Of a DNA stretch of 64,000 nucleotides, positions 22,279-32,318 are shown piece by piece. How positions within the stretch are numbered: the stretch's first letter is position 1; each line of letters starts with the position of its first letter. The DNA lies in NCBI GenBank assembly GCA_963556255.1, contig OY744604.1:24223376-24287375 (forward strand), written 5' to 3'. The notes under the pieces are model-generated. The model was not told the origin of the DNA. It made no database searches and saw nothing but the letters and a program-made list of their open reading frames with translations. Position numbers and translations under genes: made by a program. This DNA comes from Allolobophora icterica. Lineage: Eukaryota > Annelida > Clitellata > Crassiclitellata > Lumbricidae.

Positions 22279-24055
22279 TATTTAAGTAAGTAAGTAAGTA
22301 TATTCTTTATTAAACCAGCTGCCAAACAGCACTCTGGTGAACAACGTCTGTTAAATAGATCTTCTAAAGCTAATAAACAAACATACATCGGTATATATAC
22401 ATAGCATTAACCTTAATATGTATTAGGGTGGTCCAAAACAATGAAGTGTCTCAGAGTTGCACTCCACAACCCGCTTTTTGTTCTATGGCTGCCCACTATT
22501 ACTTCTACCAAATTTGAGGGAGATTGATGAGCATTTAGAGGTGGCTCAAGGTCAGGTGGTTTTCACCATATAAGCATGAAATCGGTAAACTGCACTGAGG
22601 AACAGAAAACATAATTTTTGAATTAAAACACATATTTTGGGGGCACGTGCCCCGGCTGCCCCCAGAGCCTACGCCTATGGACATCGTGGAGTACTTTTTT
22701 CACACAATTTTTGAAAAAGCTTAATAGCATTTCATAAATTTAAAATAGAAATAAGAAAAAACGAATGACGTTGAACTTTTTCAAGGGGCCTAAATTTAGA
22801 AATTCATTTTTGAGGGTGTTCCCGTGGTCCAATTTTGTCGGATTCTGGATATGTTATTCCGCAATGCTTTATGAGCAGGAAACCGTTCAAAAAGTCTCAG
22901 AAGCAATATTGTCCAGGTTTAACTGCAAATTATTGGTACTATAACTGGTATTTCTTCGGAAACAGCCAATCCGCTATTTTGAAATTCATTTTCGGGGGTG
23001 TTCCTGTGGTCCGATTTTGTCGGATTCTGGATATGTCATTCAGCAATGTTTCCTGAGCAGGAAACCGTTTAAAAAGTCTCAGTAGCAATATTGCCCAGGT
23101 CTAACTGCAAATTATTGGTAGTATTACTGGTATTTCTTAGGAAGCAGCCAATCCGCCATTTTGAAATTCATTTTTGGTGGTGTTCCTGTGGTCCGATTTT
23201 GTCAGATTCCGGATATGTTATTCAGCAATGTTTCCTGAGCAGGAAACCGTTTTAAAAGTCTCAGTAGCAATATTATCCAGGTTTAACTACAAATTATTGG
23301 TAGTATTATTGGTATTTCTTAGGAAACAGCCAATCCGCCATTTTGAAATTCATTTTTGGGGGTGTTCCTGTGGTCCGATTTTGTCGGATTCTGGATATGT
23401 TATTCAGCAATGTTTCCTGAGCAGGAAACCGTTTTAAAAGTCTCAGTAACAATATTATCCAGGTTTAACTGCAAATTATTGGTAGTATTATTGGTATTTC
23501 TTAGGAAACAGCCAATCCGCCATTTTGAAATTCATTTTTGGGGGTGTTCCTGTGGTCCGATTTTGTCGGATTCTGGATATGTTATTCAGCAATGCTTCCT
23601 GAGCAGGAAACCGTTTAAAAGGTCTCAGTAGCAATATTGTCCAGGTCTAACTGCAAATTATTGGTAGTATTACTGGTATTTCTTAGGAAACAGTCAATCC
23701 GCCATTTTGAAATTCACTTTTGGGGGTGTTCCTGTGGTCCCATTTTGTCGGATTCTGGATATGTTATTCAGCAATGGTTTTCTGAGCAGGAAATCGTTTA
23801 AAAAGCTTCAGAAGCAATTTGGCTCAGGTCTAACTGTAAATTTGCTAGACTAGTAAAATAACAGTCAATGATTTCCACTAGGCCGTACGTGGTATTAGGA
23901 AGAAAATGTTGGGGGCCTTGAGCCACCTCTAAAAGTGCTCCAATATGCTTCAGATTTGGACCACATCTTACTTAGGTCAGGTAGAACAGATTTAAACTTG
24001 TTGAGACTAGTTCTGCTAAAGGTGAATTTTTACCATTGTCTCGTGGACCACCCTA

Positions 24056-24099
<44 letters not shown>

Positions 24100-25130
24100 T
24101 ACTATAAAGCATAGGTCCAGTTGGTTAGTAAGTATACAGCATTCTGACAACAAAGGTTTTTCTCACGCTGTTGTCGGCTTGCGGTAAAGCCCTGTCATGG
24201 GATCTAGGCTTTAAACCATAAACCCTCGGCTTAACAGGTGGAAGCAGCTTGTGCAAGACGACCTGGATTGCAAAGGACTGCCGAAAACAGGGCAACATCA
24301 GCATGGCAGCAAAGTTGTTCAATTGTTGGATTATTACATGGGAGGTATCGCTGGCTGGTCAGTCTATCCATAACGGACTGGAGCCTTCTCCTTACTTGCC
24401 GACCAGCGTATCTCCACCATGCCGGTGCAGCGTATAACATTCTGGCCACCGTGGTTGCGCGCACCACGTCGTGGAGTCTGAGGCCAGATAAACCTTAAAC
24501 AGTTAGAATGCGCAGGGCATAGAAAGACTGCCTTGCCCGACAGCATATTTTGGTCAATGTGCTGACCTAATCTAAGGGTGTCCGATAGCGTAACTCCTAA
24601 AACCTTCATGCTGCTTACTCTGGTCACGCCAGGAACAACAGGTGGATCAATCACACGCCCCGCCCGGCCCACAGTCCCTCTGACAATCATCTCCTGTGTC
24701 TTTGTTTTATTAAGCTTAAGGTTGCATGAAACAGCCCAATTTGTTGCATGGTCCAATTCAGCTGTTACGATGTCACTATTTGAGGCTGGAATCATTAAGT
24801 AGCTGTCATCTGCATATTTTGGGATCCTGTTTCCAGGGTGGATCGTCCTGAGTTTAGAGATAGAAATGATAAAGTGAATTGGGCCGGTGCCAGAACCCTG
24901 AACAATGCTTGAATGCTTGAAACTTAACAGTTTGTGAAATTTCTCGGTTGAATTTGGTTGTATGACTCCGGTCTTCTAAAAGGGCAATAATCCAGTTGTA
25001 GATGCAGTCTGGTAAGGGCATCTCCGCTATTTGTTCCATCAGGTACGAATGCCCAACCGTTTCGAAAGCTTTAGTGAAGTCCAAAGCAATACGATGTGAA
25101 TGAGGTTTTACTGTTGTTTTGGACAATATT
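22279..25130 (-). pseudogene. Jockey-like non-LTR retrotransposon, 5'-truncated, split by a MITE
   Basis: Minus-strand frames at 24854-25126 ('RIALDFTKAFETVGHSYLMEQI'), 24364-24795 ('LKLNKTKTQEMIV', 'KVLGVTLSD') and 24125-24467 ('MLYAAPAWWRYAG', 'HDRALPQADNSVRKTFVVRMLY') follow the order of a jockey/CR1-group RT. Frameshifts separate them and the catalytic YADD block is damaged. The 3' UTR appears to continue across the MITE to a (TAAG)n tail at about 22285-22300. The element is 5'-truncated at about 25130. Confidence 0.65.
22424..24055. mobile_element. Satellite-bearing MITE, TAGGGTGGTCC termini, 8-bp target duplication ATATGTAT
   Basis: The ends TAGGGTGGTCCA and TGGACCACCCTA are flanked by ATATGTAT on both sides (22416-22423 and 24056-24063). 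Subterminal inverted blocks (AGAGGTGGCTCAAGG / CCTTGAGCCACCTCT) extend the symmetry. The body (about 22815-23850) holds roughly six tandem copies of a unit of about 182 bp, beginning near GTTCC(T/C)GTGGTCC. The translations over it are repeat artefacts. Its termini match the right end of the decayed element ending at 4550. Confidence 0.9.
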
Positions 25131-25509
25131 TTAATTTCCGGTTATTTACCATGAAATGATTTCAAAACAGACACGATTTGTAGCCTACATTTAGGCCTAC
25201 ATCGGGTGTTTGAAAAGCTGCTGTGTGTGCCAGCGATCTGGGCACCTGTAAACCGTATTTGTTTCACATGGCAGAACTTTTATGAGGCTCCACAGTAAAT
25301 TCTGGGCGAATTGGCTTTTATAAAATGCAACAGGCATTTGGAATAACATTTCACATTAAGGGCTTTTGTAAACACGAATTCGGAATTCTCTGCAGTCTGC
25401 ATTTTATAGAGTTGTTTTGCTTGAATAAAATAAAAGACTCATGTTTTCATTAAAATAACGAGAAATTCTGACTTGAAATATTTTTTATTAAGGAATAGAA
25501 GTCTGGATA
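25131..25509 (+). other. Intron, nothing recognised
   Basis: No coding or repeat signal was identified. The stretch 25631-25900, before the next exon's acceptor, is likewise featureless. Confidence 0.5.
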
Positions 25510-25630
25510 TGATTGTGATTTTTGGGTCTTGGTTTCGGTCTTGGTCTTGAGGTTCAAAGTCTTGGTCTTGGTCTTGAGGTTCAAAGTCTTGGTCATGATC
25601 TTGGTCTTGAGGTTTAAGGTCTTGACAGCA
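25510..25630. repeat. (GTCTTG)-type minisatellite
   Basis: Same degenerate hexamer family as 11838-12003, with a TTGAGGTTCAAA spacer repeated three times. Confidence 0.7.
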
Positions 25631-25920
25631 AGACTGGTAATAATTAGTTTTGAAAGAACTTGCCTAGTGAAAGTAGGTTTGGAAAGTAATAACTGAGAGA
25701 ATTGCACCTAACATGAATAAAAAGAAAATTCGATCATGTGCCACAGAAAATTGTTTCGTTGTGAAAGTAGTTCGTTTGTGTGCTCAGTTGAGAGACCAAA
25801 ATTTCTTCTGTTCTCATTTATTTATATCCTGAAGCCATTAACAATGACTTTTCAACCTATTGAAAAACATCCAGAGTGTTTTACTACAGTATCTCATTGG
25901 TGTCTTTCTGTTTTCTTTAG

Positions 25921-26181
25921 GCGCTTTGGCAGAGTTTTATGCTTCTTACAATGGATCAACGAATGTTGAACTACGTTGGAATACCACCCACTGCTATGAT
26001 GCCTTTGTTATTGAGTGGCACAAACAGGAGGCAGCAAATGAAACAGTTGTTTTTAACAAAACTGTGACTGATTACTTGGTTGAAATAGATGGATTGGAGC
26101 CAAAGACCACCTATACAATTACTTTAAAGGGCATATTTAATGACCAAGAAGTGCAGTTGAACAAGGCAAACTACTCAACAA
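25921..26181 (+). CDS. Exon: complete fibronectin type III domain (host gene)
   Basis: A 261-nt phase 1-1 exon lies between TTTTCTTTAG and A|GTAGGT. It reads 'ALAEFYASYNGSTNVELRWNTT', then 'DAFVIEWHKQEA', 'DYLVEIDGLEPKTTYTITLKG' and 'ANYST'. The W in strand B, the 'GL.P.T.Y.I.L' turn and the length of 87 residues fit one FN3 repeat. Symmetric phase-1 exons are standard for FN3 modules. Its phase 1 end joins the exon at 47607 across an intron of 21.4 kb that contains the Polinton. Confidence 0.78.
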
Positions 26182-26237
26182 GTAGGTTGCTCTGATATTG
26201 CATTATGCTTCTCAGTGTTGTAAGTTAGTAAGTATAT

Positions 26238-27830
26238 TCTTTGTAATTGTAATTGTAATTGTAATCGAGGATTTATATAGCGCCACTCATAATCAGAGGC
26301 GCTCCCGACCCGGGTCAGTGTCTTCACTGACAAAGAGAAATGTTTTCAGGCGCTTGCGAGACTGGGCAGGAGAGAGAGGAGGACAAGCCTAAAGTCCTGA
26401 GGGAGGCTGTTCCAGCTGGAAGGGCCAACAACCGCAAAACTACGGGACTGGGCAGTAGCAGTGCGCATCCAAGGAACTACCAAGTGGCCATGGGCAGATA
26501 ACCGGAGAGAGGCCCGACCAGGCAAACTGGAAACTGGGGTGCAGTAAGCCCTGAGATACAGCGGAGCTGAGCCAACAAGACAATTACGCATGAGGGAAAG
26601 GACCTTAAATTGGATGCGTTGGTGAATGGGAAGCCAGTGAAGGGAGTCCCGGATGTAAGAAGAGATATGGGCAAACTTCATGATGCCTCCTATGAGGCGA
26701 GCAGCAGCATTAAGGATGGACTGAAGTTTAGATGTATTAGTAGAGGTCCGCAAAGGTTCACCAGTCACTCTGTTCAGAGTAAAGCAGGGAGGCGACCTGA
26801 CCGACGTCTCTCATGAGCGTAGACTCGGATCCGACCTGGGCTGGTGAACCAAAGTCCTCCGTGCCCACCTTCACGCGGTGCGGACTGTTAGTACCCTTCC
26901 AAAGGAAGGGGAACGAACGGGCACGGCAGGCAAAACCAGGGGAAGGCAATGGCAAACCACCCTGTTAACATGCCAAGAAAATCGTCATGAAACACACCAA
27001 ACCAAAGCTGATAGTCGCAGATGCCGGAGAGCGACTCAAAAGCACTGGAGACTGTGTGTCATGACGATCGCTAGAGCTCCGAGAGCTGACAGCACAAAAA
27101 AGAAGTAGAGGACAGGCCAATGTAGACAGCGTTTCCGTAGTCAATCCTAGTGCAGATCAGAGCATGAACCAAGGTCGCAATCACATGCAGCGGAAGAGAC
27201 TGGCGAATGGCACGAAGTTGGCGTAAATAGTAAAAGCACGAGCGAGAGACACTATTGACATGATCAGATAGAGAAAGAGTAGGATCTAGGACAAATCCAA
27301 GATCACGGACAGAGGAGAAGTACACATTGGAAAACCTGAGGTGCAGAGAGTCAGCATCAATCCTGACAAGCTGGACACGATTACCAAGCCAAATGTACTT
27401 GGTCTTATCATAGTTAAGGCGATTTGAGGACAACCAGAGATCAAGAGCAAAAAAAGCCTCCGGGATGCGTTCAGCCATAAGAGCAGCTGAGTTGGCTGGA
27501 CCATGGAGGTAAGCCTGTGTGTCATCCGGGATGCGTTCAACCATAAGAGCAGCTGAGTTGGATGGACCATGGAGGTAAGCCTGTGTGTCATCAGCGTATT
27601 GGTGAGACGAAACACCCATTGGACCAAAAACCCCAGCTAGATCCGAGGTATACAAAATGAACAGAAGGGGAGCGAGTACAGAGCCCTGAGGTAGTCCATA
27701 CGGGATGTGGGTCCAAGGAGAGCGGGTAGGTCCAAAAACAACAGAAACAGAGCGATCATTAAGAAATGACCGAAACCAAAGAAGAGCAGAGTCAGTAATG
27801 CCAAAAGATTTAGATAGATGGTCTCTATTA
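26238..27830 (-). pseudogene. L2-like LINE RT, 3' half, with nested insertion and internal duplication
   Basis: Minus-strand frames 27071-27655 ('SHQYADDTQAYLHGP' catalytic YADD, 'LSSNRLNYDKTKYIWLG', 'DLGFVLDPTLSLSDHV', 'HALICTRIDYGNAVYIGL') and 26346-26768 ('LQSILNAAARLIGG', 'ISSYIRDSLHWLPIHQRIQFK', 'FAVVGPSSWNSLP') give the C-terminal half of an L2-group RT. A 66-bp tandem duplication (27461-27526 and 27527-27592) repeats the residues just after the YADD motif. A 356-bp retroposon separates the two frames. The 3' tail (GTAATT)n and TTATATAGCGCCACTC end at 26238-26290 match the copy at 10441. Confidence 0.75.
26748..27103. mobile_element. Short retroposon nested in the LINE, target duplication AGTAGAGG
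   Basis: AGTAGAGG lies on both sides (26740-26747 and 27104-27111), and removing the 356-bp insert restores continuity of the LINE. The insert contains GGCAATGGCAAACCACC and ends in an A-rich CACAAAAAAGA tail. This suggests a SINE or a short LINE 3' end in plus orientation. No tRNA-like promoter was recognised, so the family is open. Confidence 0.65.
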
Positions 27831-28521
27831 CACCATTACCAAACGCACAATGGGACAGTAGCTAGAAGCATTGAATATAAAACATAGAAGTAATAAATCG
27901 AAATAAAAATTATAAAATAAGTAAATAAGTAAGCTTTGTGTAAGGCTTGGGTTGGTTGGGTAGATAACCGAGAGCTCAAACCACAGTAAGTTTTGTTTTT
28001 CCATAAAATTCTTGGATTGTAGCGTGTCTGTTGTTAAAGCTGTCTTAATCTTTCTGTCTTGATACAGAGGTAGGTGGCTTATCTTACAGTGATGCATCCA
28101 AACTGAATCACATTAAGTTTTTATCCATAAAACTCTAACAGTACTTAATATTGTTTAATTTACTTTAACCAAAATGCTAGAATAGGTGCAGGAACAAACA
28201 ATTCTTTGCAAACAACATATGGAATGCAATATAATGTCAAACCCAACATTTCTGTGTCACTCGGAGGCTGCTGCTCCAGAAAGACCAGCTTATTTACCAG
28301 TGCTACACATCAACTCGAGTTTTGGTACCAAGTAAGATTCTACAAAGTCAAGCTGGAGGAGACAATCTGTTGCTAAGATGGAAAGTAATTGTGATGGTAA
28401 TAGTGGTAGGATGGTCCAGTATTGGATGCAGGATAAAACAGTTTGAAATTTTGGTTCTGAGTATTGAGTGAAACTCTCCAGACGAGAAAGCAAGCAGAGG
28501 AGAGCTCACTTTTATAGATGA
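27831..28521 (+). other. Intron, nothing recognised
   Basis: AT-rich DNA between the LINE and the Polinton. No coding signal or bounded repeat was seen. Confidence 0.5.
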
Positions 28522-28526
28522 TAAAT
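28522..28526. repeat. Target site duplication TAAAT (left); right copy at 46320-46324
   Basis: Identical 5-bp words abut both outer ends of the inverted repeats. Polintons usually show 6 bp; here the sixth base differs. Confidence 0.75.
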
Positions 28527-28860
28527 AGTAGATGTGCATTACGGGCTTTGGCGCAGCACCTCACTATTCTATCAAATTTGCCAGGGGATGGTCGCCACCC
28601 CCACAATTTTTTGTCCCCACCACTCCATTATCTCACCGAATTAAGAGGATGTCGGTCTATACCACCTAGGTCTCCAGAGAGTCCCTAGATCCCACGGACC
28701 CTGATAGCGGGTCGATTTTTTTGGTGTACGAATTATGCCACCAAAAACCTGCAAGCCAAAGCCAAAAAATAAGGATCGTGGATTGCCTTAACACACCGAA
28801 ATGTAAAGTCCCGTTTGCTGACGGCCGAGACCCTCCCACGAGGCCGGCCCAAACCATTGG
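28527..28860 (+). repeat. Polinton left terminal inverted repeat
   Basis: Matches the reverse complement of 45987-46319. The outer 270 bp or so look identical by eye. About six differences cluster in the inner 60 bp. Confidence 0.95.
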
Positions 28861-28954
28861 CGTGTGCCAGTAAAAATTATAGCCCACTAATCGTACGGCG
28901 GTGGTGCGCTAGGAATTACAGACTCACTACTCCAACCACCTACGATGAAAATTT

Positions 28955-29560
28955 TTATTTCGTGGTTCGCGGAGAAGACCCAGCGCTGGTTAGTTTCTTG
29001 ATTAGTTCTGCCACCATCTGGTCTTTGCTTTGACTCGGCAACTCTTTTTTTCCATTCTTGCTTTGTATATCACGTTTCATCGTTCTATATTTCTCCTCCT
29101 CTCCCAGAATAAGTTTATATTCTTCATCGCTAATAGCAGTGTCTTCCAAAGCCTTAGAAATGTGGTCATGGACCGTGTTTAGTTTACTTTCCGCCAAAAT
29201 ACAAATTTCGTCGTGTTTTGAAGCTTTAGCAACAAAACTTCTACTAATAACATTTCCAATAATATCCAGAAAACTCGTCGCTATGGCTAAACTCTCCAGA
29301 ACAATACCAGGAATAAAACCAATACCAGTGGCTAACATAGCTGCCCCACCCACCCCAGTTCCAAGACTAACTATAGCAAGGCCGGCCGACGCCCCATTAG
29401 CCACATCTACAACCCTCTTATACTTCTTGCATAGTTGTCCCCGACTTATCGCCTCAGACCTCAGGAATGCTTCTATTTCGCCGATCTTCTGCAAGCGAAA
29501 TGTTTGCGACGTCGTGTCTGACGAAATTGTTGACTCCATCAGCGGTGGGTACAAAGACAT
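28955..29560 (-). CDS. Polinton-conserved hydrophobic-centre protein (201 aa), function unknown
   Basis: The central region 'GASAGLAIVSLGTGVGGAAMLATGIGFIPGIVLESLAIATSFLDIIGNVI' (about residues 55-105) is glycine/alanine-rich and hydrophobic, long enough for two membrane-type helices. It is bracketed by basic and coiled-coil-like helices ('KIGEIEAFLRSEA', 'AESKLNTVHDHISKALEDTAISDEEY'). I recall the 'AESKLNTI.DHISKALEDG.ISDEE(F/Y)' stretch from uncharacterised proteins tied to animal Polintons, so it is probably a genuine element gene rather than host sequence. It is the first gene inside the left repeat. TATAAAAAA lies a few bases upstream of its ATG. No enzymatic motif was seen, and a membrane-active or virion role is speculation. 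Confidence 0.75.
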   Translation of the reverse strand: MSLYPPLMESTISSDTTSQTFRLQKIGEIEAFLRSEAISRGQLCKKYKRVVDVANGASAGLAIVSLGTGVGGAAMLATGIGFIPGIVLESLAIATSFLDIIGNVISRSFVAKASKHDEICILAESKLNTVHDHISKALEDTAISDEEYKLILGEEEKYRTMKRDIQSKNGKKELPSQSKDQMVAELIKKLTSAGSSPRTTK

Positions 29561-29566
29561 ACTTTT

Positions 29567-30112
29567 TTATAGTTGCTCTATCAGTAACGTTACGTTTAAC
29601 TCAATAGTTGAAGTACTTAAAACGCCTCTCTTTTTTCCTTCAATTCGAAAACTCGTTTGTCCTGGAATGAATATTGCCCTAGATGCATCAAATTGTCCAC
29701 TTTGAATGTCAACTGTACGATCGATGCTACCCGCGGCTGTAATAATGCGAACTGACGCATCACCGGTACTAACACCAAACATTGTAAGCTTCCAGAACCC
29801 GCCCTCTAACGAAACCCCCTGATTGGTGGTTTGCAAAGTTATACACGGAAAACGCGCAGCGGTCAATGGAAGAGTTTGCCACGCAGTCGTGGTTACCGTT
29901 CCGGCCGCCGTATAGATATCGCGGTTGTGGTAATCGTCAGACACGAAGTCGATGTGCTGTTGAGGCACCGCGGTCAATAGCTCTGGGGTGGGCTTCGGGA
30001 TGTCGTACCCCCAGTGGCCCACATCACCTAGACTGTCTATGCTGTATTTGCACATGTCTATTTCTCCGTGTTGACGGAGATACCCCCGAATCTTGTAGTG
30101 CGCGTCAGTCAT
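29567..30112 (-). CDS. Polinton hypothetical protein (181 aa), beta-rich
   Basis: No family is recognised. The N-terminus 'MTDAHYKIRGYLRQHGEIDMCKYSIDSLGDVGHWGYDI' is followed by a Thr/Val-rich stretch with alternating hydrophobic residues ('TAAGTVTTTAWQTLPL', 'VRIITAAGSIDRTVDI'), suggesting a beta-sandwich. It lies 7 bp upstream of the 201-aa gene and just downstream of the fibre-like gene. The order and beta character would fit a head or accessory domain of a virion spike, but that is inference. A CAGTAGTATAGAAAA motif sits directly upstream of the ATG. Confidence 0.65.
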   Translation of the reverse strand: MTDAHYKIRGYLRQHGEIDMCKYSIDSLGDVGHWGYDIPKPTPELLTAVPQQHIDFVSDDYHNRDIYTAAGTVTTTAWQTLPLTAARFPCITLQTTNQGVSLEGGFWKLTMFGVSTGDASVRIITAAGSIDRTVDIQSGQFDASRAIFIPGQTSFRIEGKKRGVLSTSTIELNVTLLIEQL

Positions 30113-30119
30113 ATTTTTT

Positions 30120-30878
30120 CTATACTACTGACTGTCCCTCGTGTTTAAAATATGTATAGATCTGGAAGTGGGTTATTCCAAAAGTAGGTTGTGGTGGGCT
30201 GGTGGCGAAGACCATCAGCCTGAATTTTTTGTATACTCTGTCATCAGTGAAGGTGAACTCTTGTGCAGAATTAGTCAAAGTGGCAGTGGAGGAAATGAGA
30301 GCATTGAATCTCAACGAATCGGTGGGTGGAATCCCATAAATCCTCCAGGACGTGATACGTGGTGCAGTAGGACTAGATCCCCCAGCCAGACTAACCTTCC
30401 ATACTCGCACAGCCGTCGGGCATTCAATCTGTAACCAAGTCCCACTAACCAGACCCCCAATATCGGTTCTCGATGTGGACGCCGTCTTCCACTCACCTCT
30501 CACACCCGAGTTGAAGGCCATATGAGGCGGGTTAGTGGGTAAAGATTCGTTGGCTGAGGCAATAAAACCCGTTTCGGAAACGTTTCTGGATAGGGGCGGA
30601 ATGTGGCCGCTGTAGTTGAGAATCTTGAGGCCCGCCGCGTATCGCCTTTCATTAGCTATCTCACTGTCTACATACCGCTTGTTAGTCAGGTACCATGGTC
30701 CCGAGGGCGGCGTTTCATTATTCGTAGTGGCGTTGGTGATCAGCTGCGTCACTTGTTTCAAACTCGCAGCGTCGCCATCGGATCCTGGAATTTCTGTTGG
30801 GAGCCCAGTCACTCTTTTACCACCCATAGCCAGATCACCGGTCATGGTACTGCCGGATTTTAACACGCAGGCGTTCAT
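30120..30878 (-). pseudogene. Fibre-like repeat protein, C-terminal part (split by frameshift)
   Basis: Begins with one more copy of the 'MTGDL.MGG.RVTGLPTEI.GSD.DAASLKQV' repeat of the gene upstream, then 'YLTNKRYVDSEIANERRYAAGLKILN'. The last 150 residues or so are beta-rich and of unknown family ('WLQIECPTAVRVWKVSLAGG', 'AQEFTFTDDRVYKKFRLMVFAT'); this resembles a discoidin/F5-F8-type carbohydrate-binding sandwich. It overlaps the end of the 471-aa frame by 4 bp. The join looks mutational: relative to the same repeat near 31225, one G:C pair is missing at about 30930. An intact parent would have carried about 720 residues, with a C-terminal head. Confidence 0.75.
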
Positions 30879-32290
30879 AACGATAGCATCTTGCTCGTTG
30901 GCATATCTCTTAGCGGCGTCAGCTTTCTGTCCGCATAGAGTCTAACGGAAGCTCCAATTTCAGCGTTTTTCACGTCAACGTATCGTTTATTTGTCACATG
31001 CAACGGTTCTGTTGGTACTCTATCACTCTTTGTCATGTTGTCGGCGATCAGCTTCGATACTTGTGCCATACTCGACGCGTCGCTTTCGGACGTTGCTGCG
31101 CTCGTAGGGAGCCCAGTAACTCTATTACCGCCCATGATTAAATCACCAGTCATTGCATCACCAGCTTTAAGCACGCATGCGCTCCTAACGATAACATCTT
31201 GCTCGTTGGCGTACGTCTTAGCAGCTTCAGCTTTCTGGTCCGCATAGAGTCTAACTGAAGCTCCAATCTCAGCGTTTTTCGCGTCCACATACCGTTTGTT
31301 AGTCAAGTACTTTGGTCCAGCCGGCGCCGTATCATTATTCTTAGTGGCGTTACTGATCAGCTGCGTCACCTGTTTCAAACTCGCGGCGTCGCTATCGGAT
31401 CCTGGAATTTCTGTTGGCAGCCCAGTCACTCTTTTGCCACCCATGGTCAAATCACCAGTCATAGAATCGCCGCTTTTGAGCACATGCCCGCCTCTTACGA
31501 TAGCATGCTTCTCGTCCACATATCTTCTAGCGGTGGTGACCTTCTCATCCACGTACTGTCTGTAAGAAGCGTCGCGGGAATCTACATACCGCTTATTCAC
31601 CACATGCAACGACTCCGTTGGTACTCTATCGAGTTTTACTAGAGCGCCAGCGACCGCTGTTGACACTTGTTTCCAACTCGCTGCGTCGCTATCGGATCCT
31701 GAAATTTCTGTTGGGAGCCCAGTAACTCGGTGGCCACCCATAACTAAACTTCCAGTCATTACGCCGCCTGATTTGAGCACGCACGCATTCCTGACGATAA
31801 CATCTTGCTCGTTAACATAACTTTTAACAATAAGGTCCTTGTCATCTGCATACCGCCTAACGGAATCTCTCAGCCCCGCATTCTTCTCGTCCGTGTACTG
31901 CCTGGCATCGATAAGTTTTTGGTCTGCATGATTTTCGGCTGCGGTCGCCTTCTGGTCCGCGTATCGTACCACTTGTGCCCAGCTCGCAGCGTCGCTTTCA
32001 GACGCACCAGCGTCTGTGGGCAGCCCAGTAACTTTGTGGCCACCCATTTTTAGAACACCAGACATCGTTCCACCGGTGATTTGTAAGTTGTCCTGATCTA
32101 TGATGTCTGCATAAGCCTTTGTCGCGGCGTCTGTTTCCATCGTGGGCGTTCCCACGTTTGTCAGTCGAAAACCTCCAGCCGACAGAATTCCCATCATGGT
32201 ATCACCCGCTTTGTGGACGAGCCCAGCGGCGCTTATCTGCCCCCCTCCCACCCCACCTCCACCGTCTCTTCCAAATTTATCAACCGGCAT
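30875..32290 (-). CDS. Fibre-like repeat protein resembling phage tail fibres (471 aa)
   Basis: After a Gly-rich start (MPVDKFGRDGGGGVGGG), the protein is built from at least five repeats. They have the form '(K)(S/A)GD.M.G.L.MGG..VTGLPT......SDAAS..QV', alternating with 'NKRYVD...YADQK' coiled stretches. The pattern is the same as in bacteriophage tail-fibre shafts ('GG.(M)TG.L.MGG..I..(L/V)..P....DAA.KKYVD'), which form trimeric needles. In a Polinton encoding capsid and penton proteins, a vertex fibre is the natural guess. The frame ends early at a one-base deletion (about 30930); the rest follows at 30120-30878. TATATAAAAA immediately precedes the ATG. Confidence 0.78.
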   Translation of the reverse strand: MPVDKFGRDGGGGVGGGQISAAGLVHKAGDTMMGILSAGGFRLTNVGTPTMETDAATKAYADIIDQDNLQITGGTMSGVLKMGGHKVTGLPTDAGASESDAASWAQVVRYADQKATAAENHADQKLIDARQYTDEKNAGLRDSVRRYADDKDLIVKSYVNEQDVIVRNACVLKSGGVMTGSLVMGGHRVTGLPTEISGSDSDAASWKQVSTAVAGALVKLDRVPTESLHVVNKRYVDSRDASYRQYVDEKVTTARRYVDEKHAIVRGGHVLKSGDSMTGDLTMGGKRVTGLPTEIPGSDSDAASLKQVTQLISNATKNNDTAPAGPKYLTNKRYVDAKNAEIGASVRLYADQKAEAAKTYANEQDVIVRSACVLKAGDAMTGDLIMGGNRVTGLPTSAATSESDASSMAQVSKLIADNMTKSDRVPTEPLHVTNKRYVDVKNAEIGASVRLYADRKLTPLRDMPTSKMLSL

Positions 32291-32318
32291 TTTTTATATA
32301 CAAAAAGGTGACGGAAGT

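Noticed and set aside
22835..23631. Repeated small proteins starting at GTTCCTGTGGTCC units
   Set aside because: Translations of a 182-bp satellite inside a MITE.
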